A stretch of 55,240 bases of DNA, from positions 1 through 55,240 of the forward strand of contig WGCV01000020.1 in the NCBI GenBank assembly GCA_015493615.1. Direction: 5' to 3'. The position numbers and the translations under genes were made by a program. The DNA comes from Melioribacteraceae bacterium. Lineage in GTDB: Bacteria; Bacteroidota; Ignavibacteria; Ignavibacteriales; Melioribacteraceae. The notes under the pieces were generated by a model. It saw only the letters and a program-made list of their open reading frames with translations. It ran no database searches and was not told the origin of the DNA. Below, one piece after another: positions 8,538 to 18,143 of the stretch. Each line of letters opens with the position of its first letter. The first letter of the stretch is position 1.

Positions 8538-9244
8538 GATAACCTCTTTCTGTTAATCATTTTTTCTTTAATGATAATAGATTCATAATTGATTTTCCAC
8601 ATCCAATAATATAATATACTGAAAGCAATTAAGGATAGGAAAAATATCTCAAGCATATTGCCGTTCATCTTAAAATCAACTACGGGACCGGCGTTTGTGT
8701 CGTCCGCAGAGCCGGGATGCAAACCGCTCATGATTCTCGGCATTACAAAAACCAAAAAGGGAACGGTTAAAAAAGAGAAGATTGAATAAACCGCTGAAAG
8801 TCGCGCTCTTTTTTCTTCCGATTCAATAGAGGAGCGCAATGCAAAAAGAGAGCCGTAAATCAGGAGCAAAACGAATATGCTTGTTTCGCGCGGATCCCAA
8901 TTCCAAAAGGACCCCCAAGTAAACTTAGCCCAAATCGAACCGGTTAGAGTAGCAAGGACTGCAAATACCATTCCGATTTGAAGCGCCGAAAGGGACTTTG
9001 CGTCGTCGTCCAAATCCTTTCTGTAAAGATAGCGTATTCCGTAAATCGTAGCGGTAAGAAAAGCAATCGATGCCAGCCATGCAGTCGGAACATGGAAGAA
9101 AATTATTCTGGCAAGCTGCCCCAATCCGGGTATGTCCGGAAACTGATTCCAGCCAACCGGATGACGCACAATCGGAAATGTTAATCCTCCCCAGAAGACA
9201 AAAATCATCAAAAGAAACAGGAGTATTTTCAAATATTTATTCAC
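8534..9244 (-). CDS. ccmC: Haem delivery protein CcmC
   Basis: This 236-residue protein with six predicted membrane helices belongs to the CcmC/CcsA haem-handling family. The WWD motif is WGSFWNWDPRETS at residues 110-122. The two flanking histidines expected to bind haem are His51 (in FHVPTAW) and His176 (in SGLHPGS). CcmC loads haem onto CcmE at the outer face of the inner membrane. It is first in the visible operon. The ABC genes ccmA and ccmB are not adjacent, so they must lie elsewhere if present. A FeS or cytochrome gene is not nearby. Confidence 0.95.
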   Translation of the reverse strand: MNKYLKILLFLLMIFVFWGGLTFPIVRHPVGWNQFPDIPGLGQLARIIFFHVPTAWLASIAFLTATIYGIRYLYRKDLDDDAKSLSALQIGMVFAVLATLTGSIWAKFTWGSFWNWDPRETSIFVLLLIYGSLFALRSSIESEEKRARLSAVYSIFSFLTVPFLVFVMPRIMSGLHPGSADDTNAGPVVDFKMNGNMLEIFFLSLIAFSILYYWMWKINYESIIIKEKMINRKRLS

Positions 9245-9332
9245 AAATTTCCTCTCATTAAAGACAAAATATACTATTTATATAATTAAGATAAAAATGA
9301 ATATTTTTTCATCAAGCCGAAGTTGTCAGTAA

Positions 9333-9346
9333 TCCGCCAAGGCGGA
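9333..9346. repeat. Stand-alone CCGCC/GGCGG palindrome
   Basis: TCCGCCAAGGCGGA interrupts a GTCAGT...TTATGAGTAATGAG string that occurs without it at about 21666-21700. This is the cleanest example of the small palindrome looking like an insertion. Confidence 0.7.
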
Positions 9347-9427
9347 GTTATGAGTAATGAGTAATGAGAAAACAGATTCTCAGCTCTTACATCTTACCTC
9401 TAATCTCTTACTTTTTGTTCCGGTTTT

Positions 9428-10663
9428 CTATCTCAAAATAAAATCAATTCTTTCGATTTTCCCATCGATATTACTCCGCGGCGAAATATTAAATATTTTA
9501 CAAAGAAGCGGATAGACATCAATGTTCCATATCGTCCCCGTTCTAAAGCCGGACTTGAACGCCGGTCCTTCGGCGATAAAAATTCCGTGCATATCGAGCG
9601 CGTCCTTATCATAACCGTGATTTCCTTTCATCGCATCTTTCCCGACAAAACTTTTTATCGAACGATTATCAACAAGCGACCAGCCCAAATCGGCTACAAG
9701 AATAATATCGGAAATAAAGGGATTGGAATCGAAGAAATAGTAATCGGGCATTTCACTTTTTTTATAAACTTTAAAATGAGTCTCGTTTTTCTTGAGAACA
9801 TTATAAACAACGTCGTCTTCGCTATGAGTTGAAATCATCATTACCGGACCGGAAGACTGATATTTAACTTTATACCCTTTCAATATGTTTTCGATATTAA
9901 TCACTCGTTCCGGCGAAATATCCGTCATACCATGATCAGATACGATAATAATATTAAGACTATCGAACATGTTAATCTCTTTCAGCCTTTTAATCAAGTA
10001 GCCGGTTACAGTATCCAGACGTGCGATTGCATAATTAACCTCTTTTGATTCAGGTCCGTAGCGGTGTCCGTAAGTATCGGTAAGAGAATAATACAAAGTG
10101 TAAAAATGGGGTCTGTCTTTATGAGGCATTTGCAGCCAAGCGGCTATTGTGTCAACTCGCGATTCGTAGTTTACGCTTTTATCATACCGCTTAAAAATAT
10201 CGGGATGATGCCATTTCCCTTTCATAGAGGAAGCGGGCCAGAAGAAACTGGCGGTTTTGATTCCGTTCCGGTCAGCCGTTGTCCAAAAGGGTTCGCCGAG
10301 ATACCATTCCGGATTTGAGACTTCCTTTCTGTCGCTCAACCGATAAACCTCACCCGTGTAAGGGTTTTCAAACTTATTCAAAATGATTCCGTGATTTTCC
10401 GGATACATTCCGCTTATAATTGAAAGATGATTCGGAAAAGTTTTTGAGGGGAAAGCCGGACGAAAGCTTTCGGCGCGAACGCCTTTTTTAATCAGCTTAT
10501 CCAAATTTGGTGTTATGCCTCTGTCGAGATAATCCCACCTGAAGCCGTCAAAAGAAATAAGCAAAACGTAAGCGTCCGATTTAGGCTGAGACTGAGAAAC
10601 AATCTTCAACGGGTTTGCGACAAATGCAATAAACAGCAGTAACAGAAAAAATTTGTTTTTCAT
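9428..10663 (-). CDS. Secreted ectonucleotide pyrophosphatase/phosphodiesterase-type enzyme
   Basis: This 411-residue protein has a signal peptide (residues 1-24) and an alkaline-phosphatase-superfamily type I phosphodiesterase domain. Motifs visible in order are: metal-binding Asp39 in SFDGFRWDY, catalytic Thr75 in FPSKTFPNH, YSLTDTYGHRYGP with the next Asp/His ligands, VSDHGMTDI, and GNHGYD. This matches the two-zinc site of NPP/ENPP enzymes, which cleave nucleotide or phospholipid phosphodiester bonds. The length fits the bacterial single-domain version without nuclease-like extension. It is probably periplasmic. It is separated from ccmC by about 180 bases and is not an obvious part of that operon. 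Substrate cannot be told from sequence. Confidence 0.9.
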   Translation of the reverse strand: MKNKFFLLLLFIAFVANPLKIVSQSQPKSDAYVLLISFDGFRWDYLDRGITPNLDKLIKKGVRAESFRPAFPSKTFPNHLSIISGMYPENHGIILNKFENPYTGEVYRLSDRKEVSNPEWYLGEPFWTTADRNGIKTASFFWPASSMKGKWHHPDIFKRYDKSVNYESRVDTIAAWLQMPHKDRPHFYTLYYSLTDTYGHRYGPESKEVNYAIARLDTVTGYLIKRLKEINMFDSLNIIIVSDHGMTDISPERVINIENILKGYKVKYQSSGPVMMISTHSEDDVVYNVLKKNETHFKVYKKSEMPDYYFFDSNPFISDIILVADLGWSLVDNRSIKSFVGKDAMKGNHGYDKDALDMHGIFIAEGPAFKSGFRTGTIWNIDVYPLLCKIFNISPRSNIDGKIERIDFILR

Positions 10664-10722
10664 TTTTATTCCGGGAATTTATTTAAAAATATTATCAGTG
10701 AACTTACTTAAAAAACTAATAA

Positions 10723-10825
10723 AAACCGTTAAAACGGTTTAAGCCTTTACAATAGTTTCATTAACCCACGACTTAAGTCGTGGGTTAATAATAACTTAAT
10801 AATTTTTATAACCGTTTTAACGGTT
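10723..10825. repeat. Three-hairpin palindromic element, copy 1
   Basis: An AAACCGTT/AACGGTTT hairpin (10723-10740) comes first. A perfect 28-bp palindrome built on ACCCACGACTTAAGTCGTGGGT follows at 10761-10788. The third hairpin is AACCGTT/AACGGTT at 10810-10825. A second copy with the same order and spacing lies at 18166-18268. It resembles REP-like intergenic elements, possibly mobilised by a transposase elsewhere in the genome. Confidence 0.88.
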
Positions 10826-10959
10826 TTTTAAGCGGACTTATTAGTTCAAACAAGAGCAGAAATTTTAGCGATAATTTTCTCTATTTTTTTTAATCCTTAT
10901 TTATCAATGCGGAAAGATTCCGTATCAAAAAATAAGAAAAAAGAGTAAGCTGTAAAATA

Positions 10960-10986
10960 AAAAAGCCCCTAACTTAGGGGCTTTTT
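10960..10986 (-). terminator. Rho-independent terminator of the TonB receptor gene
   Basis: A perfect 13-bp stem (AAAAAGCCCCTAA / TTAGGGGCTTTTT) with a one-base centre lies 23 bases past the stop at 11009. The T-run belongs to the stem on the minus strand, and the sequence is symmetric, so it could work in either direction. Confidence 0.88.
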
Positions 10987-11008
10987 GAAAATAATGTTTA
11001 AGTATTTA

Positions 11009-13711
11009 TTAGAGACGAATACCAAAACCTACATTGTAAGTTCTTTCCAATCCCATAAATACTTCAGCTCTCTGTGCGGAGTGTTTTTTAACGCCCGGAA
11101 CACTTGTGCTGATTGCATTGTAACGACTTTCGTCGGTTGCATCAGAGATATATTCCGCGTCTGTCAAGTTGAAGATATGAGCGAATACATTCATGCTTAC
11201 GCCAGCAACTTTGAAAGGAATAATATATCTGAAGTGGAAATCGAACAATGAATAGTTCGGTACTTGCCATACTTGAGATCTATCTGTTTCATCGGTTCTG
11301 CTGAACGGATCCCAGTCTGCATAATAGTTTGCATTGTAGCGCGCTACCAATTGTGCCGTCATACCTTTAACAGGATAAACAGAAGCGGAAAGGGCTACCT
11401 GAGTTTGAGGAGCGTCCCCAACCTTCAAATCTTTTACATAGTATTTGTATTCTACGTTAGGATCTGCCGGGTTGTCATAGTTTTTGTATGTACCGGTAAC
11501 GTCGTTATCATAGTACCAATTTCCGAAGGAAGCCGCCATGTCCAATCTGAACATTCTAACCGGCTGCCAAGCGCCTTCAAATTCAATACCCATATGAACA
11601 GAGTTCATACCTGTCAAGAAAACCAAAGCTCCGTTTCCTGAAGTATCAACCTGTACATATTTTGTTTGTGCGCGGTCTTTCCAGAAAGTATAGTATCCGT
11701 TTAATTTTAATGTTAAAGCGTCTTTTGTATAATTAACGCCGGCTTCCACGCTATAGAATTTTTCGTTAGTCGGATGATCTGCAAATGTACCGGATCTGTC
11801 GTCAATAACCTGATCGAAAATCGGCACTTTGGAAACATAACCGAAGTTAGTAAATGCGGAAAGATCGGTTGAGAATCTGTAGCTGAATCCGGTTTTGAAC
11901 TGATAACCGTTGAAGTATGAGGATTCAAGTGAGAATTCGTTTCCGTTATCGTCCGCGCGGAAGTGGTTGGTATATTTGTATTTAATCGTTGACCATGCCA
12001 ATGTAGCATAAGTAGTAAATACAGGAGTAGCATACTCTGTCTGCCAGTAAGCGCCTAACCAGTTAATGTTATTTGTATTGTTGTAAGCGATTTTGTCGCC
12101 GAGTTTTTTCATATACTGAGCTGGTGTATCAAAAGCGTTTCCTGTATAAGTGTAATAGTCGCCGCCTAAAAGGTCTCTGACTTCACGATAGTGGTCAACC
12201 TGAGCAAGTCTGGCGTCGATACCGACTGTAGTTTTAATTTCGTCGTTAACTTTGTAGATTGCTTTTGATAATAATCCGTATGTCCACTGTGTGTTAACGC
12301 TGTTTCTCAAAATACCTTTCGATTCTTTCAAACCGTTGGAATCAACATTTGCAACGTTCTGTGCGATTGTAGCATTCCAGTCTGCGACTCTGGAAGGACC
12401 GGTATAATCCCATTTTAAGTGACCATAAGTACCGGTACCGCCGCCAACGCCGCCTGAATAATAAACGGTAGTATAAGCGCTTAATTTTTTGCTTAAGTTT
12501 GAATACCAGTTCAAGTTAACTTGAGGTTTGTGATAATAGTTTTCTCTTTCATTAATGAATCCGGAATTATATCTGTCTGCGGTTGAGCCGTCCCAATATT
12601 GTTTTCCGGTATAACTCGGGTCAACAGTATTCCAGTTTTCATTGTAGAGTCTTCCTCTCGGAGATTGCGGTTTAGCTTGAACTTGCTCGGAAGTATATCC
12701 GAGAACGTCTTTTGCGTATGTTGAATCATAAGCTGCTGCATTCTGTTTGTACAAGTTCTGCCCGTGTCTCTGAGGAGAGCCAACGGCGTATAATTCGATT
12801 CTGTTGTTAGCGTTAAGATTATAGGAAGCGCCTAAGTAATATGCCCAAGCGTCAGTCCAAGTTTTATCAATAACGCCGTCGCCTGTTTTTCTAACGATAC
12901 CGAGAGTAACAGCCCATTTTTTATCAACCAAACCTGTGTTTCCGTACAAGCTGGTTTTCATAAAGGAGCCTGAACCGAATTCTTGTTTAAAACTGAATCC
13001 CAAGTTGTGAGCCGTAGGATCGGTAATGATATTCATTGTACCGCCGATTGCGGGGGTTGCCAAGTTAACTGCGGTTAGACCTCTTTGAACCTGAATTGAA
13101 GAAGTAGCGTCTCCAAGTCCGTCCCAGTTTGACCAATAAACCCAGCCGTTTTCCATATCGTTTACAGGAACACCGTTAATCATAACGGCAACGTTTCTCT
13201 GGTTAAAACCGCGAACGTTAATTCTGGCATCGCCTGCGCCGCCGCCCTGCTGTGTTGCATAAACGGAAGGAGTTGTGTTAAGAACCATAGGAATATCTTG
13301 CGAGCCAAGTTTTAATTCCATATCCTTTTTCTCAACATCAGTAAATGCAACCGGAGTTTCCTGTTCTTTAGCGCGATCGGCTAAGACGGTTACATTCAAT
13401 GAAAATTGTTTGTCGCGTAACGAGAAATTAACTTCAACGTTGTTGTTAACGTTAACATTAACTTCTTTGGTTTCAAAACCAATATAACTACATACGATTG
13501 TGTAGTTTCCTTTGTCTAACTTAAATGCGTAGTGTCCGTTTTCATCGGTTGCGGCGCCTGTGTAGGTGCCTTTTACCACTACATTTGCACCGATAAGTTT
13601 TTCGCCGTTTTCAGCGTTTGTTACTGTGCCTTGAACGGTGTACTTCTGTGCAAACATTGCTGATGTTACGAATAACATCGCAAACACAAGGAGTTTGTAA
13701 GCTTTTCTCAT
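11009..13711 (-). CDS. TonB-dependent receptor with carboxypeptidase-regulatory-like domain
   Basis: This 900-residue outer-membrane protein begins with a signal peptide ending near FAQ (residue 22). Residues 24-105 form the carboxypeptidase-regulatory-like domain (VQGTVTNAENGEKLIGANVVVKGT ... TDENGHYAFKL split here for length). The plug follows at about 120-235 (INVRGFNQRNVAVMINGVP, VQRGLTAVNLATPAIGGTMNI). The rest is beta-barrel with many aromatic strand ends. It imports a bulky ligand using TonB energy. No SusD-like partner lies beside it, so it is not a classical polysaccharide locus, and the substrate is open. It is a single-gene unit with its own terminator. The gene is divergent from kdsC over a 259-base gap that should hold both promoters. 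Confidence 0.93.
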   Translation of the reverse strand: MRKAYKLLVFAMLFVTSAMFAQKYTVQGTVTNAENGEKLIGANVVVKGTYTGAATDENGHYAFKLDKGNYTIVCSYIGFETKEVNVNVNNNVEVNFSLRDKQFSLNVTVLADRAKEQETPVAFTDVEKKDMELKLGSQDIPMVLNTTPSVYATQQGGGAGDARINVRGFNQRNVAVMINGVPVNDMENGWVYWSNWDGLGDATSSIQVQRGLTAVNLATPAIGGTMNIITDPTAHNLGFSFKQEFGSGSFMKTSLYGNTGLVDKKWAVTLGIVRKTGDGVIDKTWTDAWAYYLGASYNLNANNRIELYAVGSPQRHGQNLYKQNAAAYDSTYAKDVLGYTSEQVQAKPQSPRGRLYNENWNTVDPSYTGKQYWDGSTADRYNSGFINERENYYHKPQVNLNWYSNLSKKLSAYTTVYYSGGVGGGTGTYGHLKWDYTGPSRVADWNATIAQNVANVDSNGLKESKGILRNSVNTQWTYGLLSKAIYKVNDEIKTTVGIDARLAQVDHYREVRDLLGGDYYTYTGNAFDTPAQYMKKLGDKIAYNNTNNINWLGAYWQTEYATPVFTTYATLAWSTIKYKYTNHFRADDNGNEFSLESSYFNGYQFKTGFSYRFSTDLSAFTNFGYVSKVPIFDQVIDDRSGTFADHPTNEKFYSVEAGVNYTKDALTLKLNGYYTFWKDRAQTKYVQVDTSGNGALVFLTGMNSVHMGIEFEGAWQPVRMFRLDMAASFGNWYYDNDVTGTYKNYDNPADPNVEYKYYVKDLKVGDAPQTQVALSASVYPVKGMTAQLVARYNANYYADWDPFSRTDETDRSQVWQVPNYSLFDFHFRYIIPFKVAGVSMNVFAHIFNLTDAEYISDATDESRYNAISTSVPGVKKHSAQRAEVFMGLERTYNVGFGIRL

Positions 13712-13970
13712 TGAACAGCCCTTTGTTTGTTATTGATTAGTTTAGTTATTAGTTTATTTTTCATATTGAATAATAAATAAGCGTAGTTACAAAATTATTA
13801 CAATTAAAAAATGGATATGAATTTATGGGATTTTGTGAATGTAAAAAATTTAGTTGATGCAAAATGAAATTCCGTTTCATTATCATTATTATCATTCTTA
13901 TTTTTGATAGGCTAAAAGTTAAGAAAAATTTTAAAAACAAAAAATTTTTTTATTAAAAAATTGGACAATT

Positions 13971-14486
13971 ATGAATGAAATTTTATTAAGCAAAATTCAG
14001 AAAATCAAGCTGGTTGTTTCGGATGTTGACGGTGTTCTGACCGACGGCAGCCTTTATTTTAGCGAAAACGGACTTGAACTTAAAAAATTTAACGTTAAAG
14101 ATGGGCTCGGATTTGTGCTTCTGCAAAATGCGGGAATTAAAACCGGAATTATTACAACTGACAATTCACCAATAATCAACGCCCGCGCCAAAAGATTTAA
14201 ACCTACGTTTCTTGTTTCCGGCACATGGGAAAAACCGGAGGCGCTCCATAAACAACTTGTGGAATTAAATATTACGATTGATGAGACCGCATATATCGGC
14301 GATGATGTTAACGATTCTGAAATATTGGGCGAGGTCGGATTTTCAGCCGCTCCATCAGATGCAGTTGAAAAAATTAAAAATAGAGTTGATTACATATGTA
14401 AAGCAAAAGGTGGGGAAGGAGCTTTCCGTGAACTTGCCGATCTGATTCTCGCACACTCAACAAATGCAATTAAGAATGAGAGATAA
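13971..14486 (+). CDS. kdsC: 3-deoxy-D-manno-octulosonate 8-phosphate phosphatase
   Basis: This 171-residue HAD-family phosphatase removes phosphate from KDO-8-phosphate in lipopolysaccharide core synthesis. Motif I is DVDGVLTDG (Asp18 nucleophile, Asp20 acid/base). Motif II is the Thr in GIITTDN. The later GDDVNDSEIL supplies the magnesium ligands. The length is normal for KdsC (about 170-190), and the compact cap-less fold fits a tetrameric C0 HAD. The last 34 codons and the following 140 or so bases are repeated twice more directly downstream, but the gene itself appears intact. No kdsA or kdsD is next to it. Confidence 0.93.
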   Translation: MNEILLSKIQKIKLVVSDVDGVLTDGSLYFSENGLELKKFNVKDGLGFVLLQNAGIKTGIITTDNSPIINARAKRFKPTFLVSGTWEKPEALHKQLVELNITIDETAYIGDDVNDSEILGEVGFSAAPSDAVEKIKNRVDYICKAKGGEGAFRELADLILAHSTNAIKNER

Positions 14487-15094
14487 ACCCATTTTTATAA
14501 TTCTAAATCCGCTTTTCGGAAAAACCTTCAAGATTTTCAAGATTAAACAAATATTGAAAATTCAATTATTGTATTTTTGATAGCGAATTTCTGAATGAAT
14601 CACGTAACCTTGAAGGTTGATTACATATGTAAAGCAAAAAGGGGGGGAAAGGAGCTTTCCGCGAACTTGCCGATCTGATTCTCGCACACTCAACAAATGC
14701 AATTAAGAATCAAGAATGAGAGATAAACCCATTTTCATAATTCTAAGTCCCCTTTTCGGAAAAACCTTCAAGGTTTTTAAGATTAAACAAATATTGAAAA
14801 TTCAATTATTGTATTTTTGATAGCGAATTTCTGAATGAATCACGTAACCTTGAAGGTTGATTACATATGTAAAGCAAAAGGGGGGGAAGGAGCTTTCCGC
14901 GAACTTGCCGCTCTGATTCTCGCACACTCAACAAATGCAATTAAGAATGAAGAATGAGAGATAAATCCATTTTTATAATTCTAAGTCTCCTTTTCGGAAA
15001 AACCTTCAAGGTTTTTAAGATTAAACAAATATTGAAAATTCGATTATTGCTTTTTTGATAGCGAATTTCTGAATGAATCACGTAACCTTGAAGG
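14385..15094 (+). repeat. Three tandem copies of a 231-240 bp unit carrying the kdsC 3' end
   Basis: Unit 1 begins at 14385 inside kdsC (codons for DYICKAKGGEGAFRELADLI). Unit 2 begins at 14616 and unit 3 at 14856, and the array ends at about 15094. Each unit carries the last 34 codons of kdsC followed by about 130 non-coding bases, and units 1 and 2 finish at an ACCTTGAAGGT palindrome that leads directly into the next copy. Units 2 and 3 have no start and differ by small indels in the G-run (GGTGGGG versus GGGGGGG), so they are kdsC tail remnants. Confidence 0.93.
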
Positions 15095-15133
15095 TTAATC
15101 TATTACTGAATTTATAATTACACAAACCTGCGT
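14487..15133. other. Intergenic region made mainly of kdsC tail repeats
   Basis: It contains no new gene. Nearly the whole stretch is the tandem array described at 14385-15094, with about 40 unique bases before the glgC stop. Confidence 0.8.
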
Positions 15134-16372
15134 TTATTCAAAAACATAATTTTTCGGAATAACCACAATTCCGGTCTCGGTAACTTTAAATTTTTCAGCG
15201 TCCTTTTCAGGGTCAAAACCAATTTCCGTACCCGGAGGAACGACAACATTCTTATCTATAATAGCACGGCGTATTCTTGAATGCCTTCCGATGTTGCAGT
15301 TATCAAAAATAATCGAGTCTGTAATATAGGAATAGGAATTCACTCTGACATTCGGTCCAATGATCGAACGCTCTATCAGCCCGCCCGATATAATCGTACC
15401 ATCCGTAATTAGGGAGTTCAGCGCTCGCCCGATTCTTTCCCCTTCGTGGGAAATAGTTTTGGCGGGCGGAAACATAACCCGCTTAGCTCGAATCGGCCAA
15501 TGCTCGTCGTATAAATTGAAGAACGGCGCAACGCTGATCAAATCCATGCTGGCGGCGTAATAGCTGTCTATCGTTCCTACGTCCACCCAGTAAGGTTCTT
15601 CCTTCTGATTTTCATCAACAAAACGATAGGAGCGAACATTGTAGCCGGCTTGAATCATAAAAGGAATTACATGTTTCCCGAAATCATCATGGGGTAAATT
15701 TTTCTTCTCCATCTTTTCAAAAACTTCCTTCAAAATAGCGGAATCGAAAATATAAATTCCCATATTCACAAACGAGTAACCCGGTCGGTCGGGAGCTTCC
15801 GGCGGATTGGTCGGCTTCTCTACAAAGTTAACAACGCGGTAATCTTTATCGATATTCAACACGCCGAATCTATCGGCTTGGTCAACGGGAACATAAAGCG
15901 AAGCAATTGAAAGATCGGCTTTTTTCTCCATGTGATATTCAACCATCTTCAGATAATCCATCTTGTAAATATGGTCGCCGGAAAGAATCAGTACGTTCTT
16001 GGCTTTCTTCGGAGAAATCAAATTCATATTTTGAAGAATGGCATTCGCCGTTCCGGTGTACCAGTTGTTCCCGATTTTCTGCTGAGGAGGAACAGTGTAA
16101 ATGAACTCCCCAAGTTCATGATTAAAAATATGCCAAGCCTCGTGAAGATGCTCGTTTAGCGAATCGGACTTGTACTGCGTTAGAACATATATCTTTCTCA
16201 GTCCGGAGTTCAAACAATTGGAAAGCGCGAAATCAATAATTCTGTACTTTCCTCCGAAAGGGACGGAAGGTTTTGTGCGGTATTTTGTAAGAGGACTTAA
16301 ACGTTCTCCTTGTCCGCCGGCAAGAATCATGGTAACGGTTTTGCGTATCAAAGACGAACCTTTGAAAGCCAT
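15134..16372 (-). CDS. glgC: Glucose-1-phosphate adenylyltransferase
   Basis: This enzyme makes ADP-glucose from ATP and glucose-1-phosphate, the committed step of bacterial glycogen synthesis. I choose the ATG at 16372 (412 residues) because GAGG lies a few bases upstream. A longer reading from 16420 has no ribosome site and adds 16 atypical residues. The nucleotidyl-transfer motif is LAGGQGERLSPLT, followed by KPSVPFGGKYRIIDF. FVEKPTNPPEAPDRP and the SFVNMGIYIF sugar-binding strand follow. The last third is the left-handed beta-helix (IERSIIGPNVRVNSYSYITDSII). The size is usual for bacterial GlgC. No glgA or glgB neighbours. Confidence 0.93.
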   Translation of the reverse strand: MAFKGSSLIRKTVTMILAGGQGERLSPLTKYRTKPSVPFGGKYRIIDFALSNCLNSGLRKIYVLTQYKSDSLNEHLHEAWHIFNHELGEFIYTVPPQQKIGNNWYTGTANAILQNMNLISPKKAKNVLILSGDHIYKMDYLKMVEYHMEKKADLSIASLYVPVDQADRFGVLNIDKDYRVVNFVEKPTNPPEAPDRPGYSFVNMGIYIFDSAILKEVFEKMEKKNLPHDDFGKHVIPFMIQAGYNVRSYRFVDENQKEEPYWVDVGTIDSYYAASMDLISVAPFFNLYDEHWPIRAKRVMFPPAKTISHEGERIGRALNSLITDGTIISGGLIERSIIGPNVRVNSYSYITDSIIFDNCNIGRHSRIRRAIIDKNVVVPPGTEIGFDPEKDAEKFKVTETGIVVIPKNYVFE

Positions 16373-16502
16373 ATTAACCTCGAATTTTTGTTTATTAAAA
16401 ATATTGAATTTACATTTCAACTACAATTTATTATTTGTAAGAATCTGCTTGAAATAAAAAATTAGCGCCTAATAAACTATTGTTGTCATTTTTATATTTC
16501 TT

Positions 16503-18143
16503 ATGAAAAAAATTATTTTAACCATCTTTACTATTATCCTTTTCTTTCTGATTTATTATAGTTCGGAGATTAGCGAACTGTTCCTATATTTCGACTCCCA
16601 AAACGTAACATCGTTAAATAACTTTTTTGTTACAAAAGATGAAATAAAATCGCACCTCGATAAATCACATTATTATATCGACATTAAGTCAATATCGCTT
16701 AAACTTTCGGTTGACATGAATAACAGAAAGATTGTCGGAACGGAAATCGTAACGTTCAGATTAAACAGGAAAATAAAGCCCGTATTTAATTTTGACGACG
16801 AAATGAAAATTAAAGAATTAAAACTGAACTCGTACAATATAAAATTCGAGCGCAAAAATAATTTTCTTTCCATTGACTCGGCATTGCAGACCGAAAGATT
16901 GCAGACCTTGAAAATTCAATACTCCGGCAAACCTGAGAACGGACTTTATTTTTACGATAAAGACTACGCGAAATATCTTTACTCCGTTAACGAACCGATT
17001 TTCGCTTCCGGCTGGTTCGCATGCAACGATACACCCGCCGATAAATTTATGTTCTCTTTACAAGTTACCGTCGATTCCGGATATACCGCAATTTCAAACG
17101 GACAAAAAATTCTTGATTCGCTCTCCGGCGGCAAACGCAATCTTCTCTGGAAAAGCTCTTATCCCGTCGCCTCTTATCTGACGGCGTTGTATGTCGGAAA
17201 ATATTCTAGAACATCAAAAACGCTTATAATCGACAATGATACTCTAAGCATGGAAATATATTCTTATCCGGAGGATCTAAGATCCGCGCGGGAAACTCTT
17301 TCGATTGCTCAAGACGCTATCAAACGGCTTTGCGATTTTTACGGGCAATACCCATTCATTAAAGATAAGTACGCCGTTGTCGAAATCCCTTGGAATTACG
17401 GCGGAATAGAAAACCAAACCGCAATCGGGATTGGAGAAAATTATTTCCTCTCGCCGGATATGTTCAGCGAGCTGTTCATACACGAGACCGCGCACGAGTG
17501 GTGGGGCAACTCGGTTGGAATAAAAAGCTGGGATGACATTTGGATTGACGAGGGAATGGCAAACTATTCGCAAGCGCTTTACTGGAAAGGCGAAGTGGGG
17601 GAAGCGGCTTTCAAAACAACGATGCTCTCGATGTTAAACAATGCGCTGCGGAAAGGGAAAATCCGAGGCAGAGGAAAAAATCTTTTCGGAAAAATTGTTT
17701 ATGACAAAAGCGCGTGGATTTTCCGTATGCTAAACTACGAATTGGGCGATTCCGTTTTTATCAAATCGTTAAAAGATTACCAAGCTCTTTACAAATACGA
17801 AACCGGTAACGCCCAAAAATTAAAAAACGTTTTTGAGAAAATCTCGGGGAAAAATTTAGACAGCTTTTTCAGCCAATGGATTTGGGACGAATCGGGATAT
17901 ATTGATTTGGATTGCAACTTTAAAATGAACAGTAATTCAAGAAAGATAATTTTAACTATTCGACAAAAGAGCGAAAAAACATACAGCTTTATTTTGCCGG
18001 TCGGCTTTTACAATAACGGAGAAAAAATCGGCGAAAAAGATTTCCGCATTAACTCAAAAGACACTTCGATTGCTGTCGGAAACTTCAGCAGCGATTCCGT
18101 TGCCTTTGATCCGGATTATACATTGTTAAGAAAACGGGAATGA
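16503..18143 (+). CDS. M1-family metallo-aminopeptidase, short form
   Basis: This 546-residue protein has an N-terminal membrane helix (residues 3-20) acting as anchor or signal. The exopeptidase motif GGIENQTAIGI replaces the usual GAMEN. The zinc site is HETAH at 327-331, with the third ligand Glu350 in WIDEGMANY, giving HExxH-18-E. Family members of about 850 residues have a large helical C-terminal domain that is missing here, so this is the shorter gluzincin aminopeptidase form found in many Bacteroidota. It likely trims peptides outside the cytoplasmic membrane. It is divergent from glgC with an 80-130 base gap and seems monocistronic. Confidence 0.9.
   Translation: MKKIILTIFTIILFFLIYYSSEISELFLYFDSQNVTSLNNFFVTKDEIKSHLDKSHYYIDIKSISLKLSVDMNNRKIVGTEIVTFRLNRKIKPVFNFDDEMKIKELKLNSYNIKFERKNNFLSIDSALQTERLQTLKIQYSGKPENGLYFYDKDYAKYLYSVNEPIFASGWFACNDTPADKFMFSLQVTVDSGYTAISNGQKILDSLSGGKRNLLWKSSYPVASYLTALYVGKYSRTSKTLIIDNDTLSMEIYSYPEDLRSARETLSIAQDAIKRLCDFYGQYPFIKDKYAVVEIPWNYGGIENQTAIGIGENYFLSPDMFSELFIHETAHEWWGNSVGIKSWDDIWIDEGMANYSQALYWKGEVGEAAFKTTMLSMLNNALRKGKIRGRGKNLFGKIVYDKSAWIFRMLNYELGDSVFIKSLKDYQALYKYETGNAQKLKNVFEKISGKNLDSFFSQWIWDESGYIDLDCNFKMNSNSRKIILTIRQKSEKTYSFILPVGFYNNGEKIGEKDFRINSKDTSIAVGNFSSDSVAFDPDYTLLRKRE

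Larger units (their letters stand above)
10664..11008. other. Intergenic region with a nested-palindrome element and a terminator
   Basis: This holds no gene. It contains the three-hairpin element at 10723-10825 and the terminator of the TonB receptor gene at 10960-10986. Confidence 0.7.

Noticed and set aside
14385-15094. CRISPR or minisatellite reading of the kdsC tail units
   Set aside because: Units are about 235 bases and clearly derive from the kdsC 3' end.
16372-16420. Longer start for GlgC
   Set aside because: No ribosome site; the GAGG before the ATG at 16372 supports the shorter protein.
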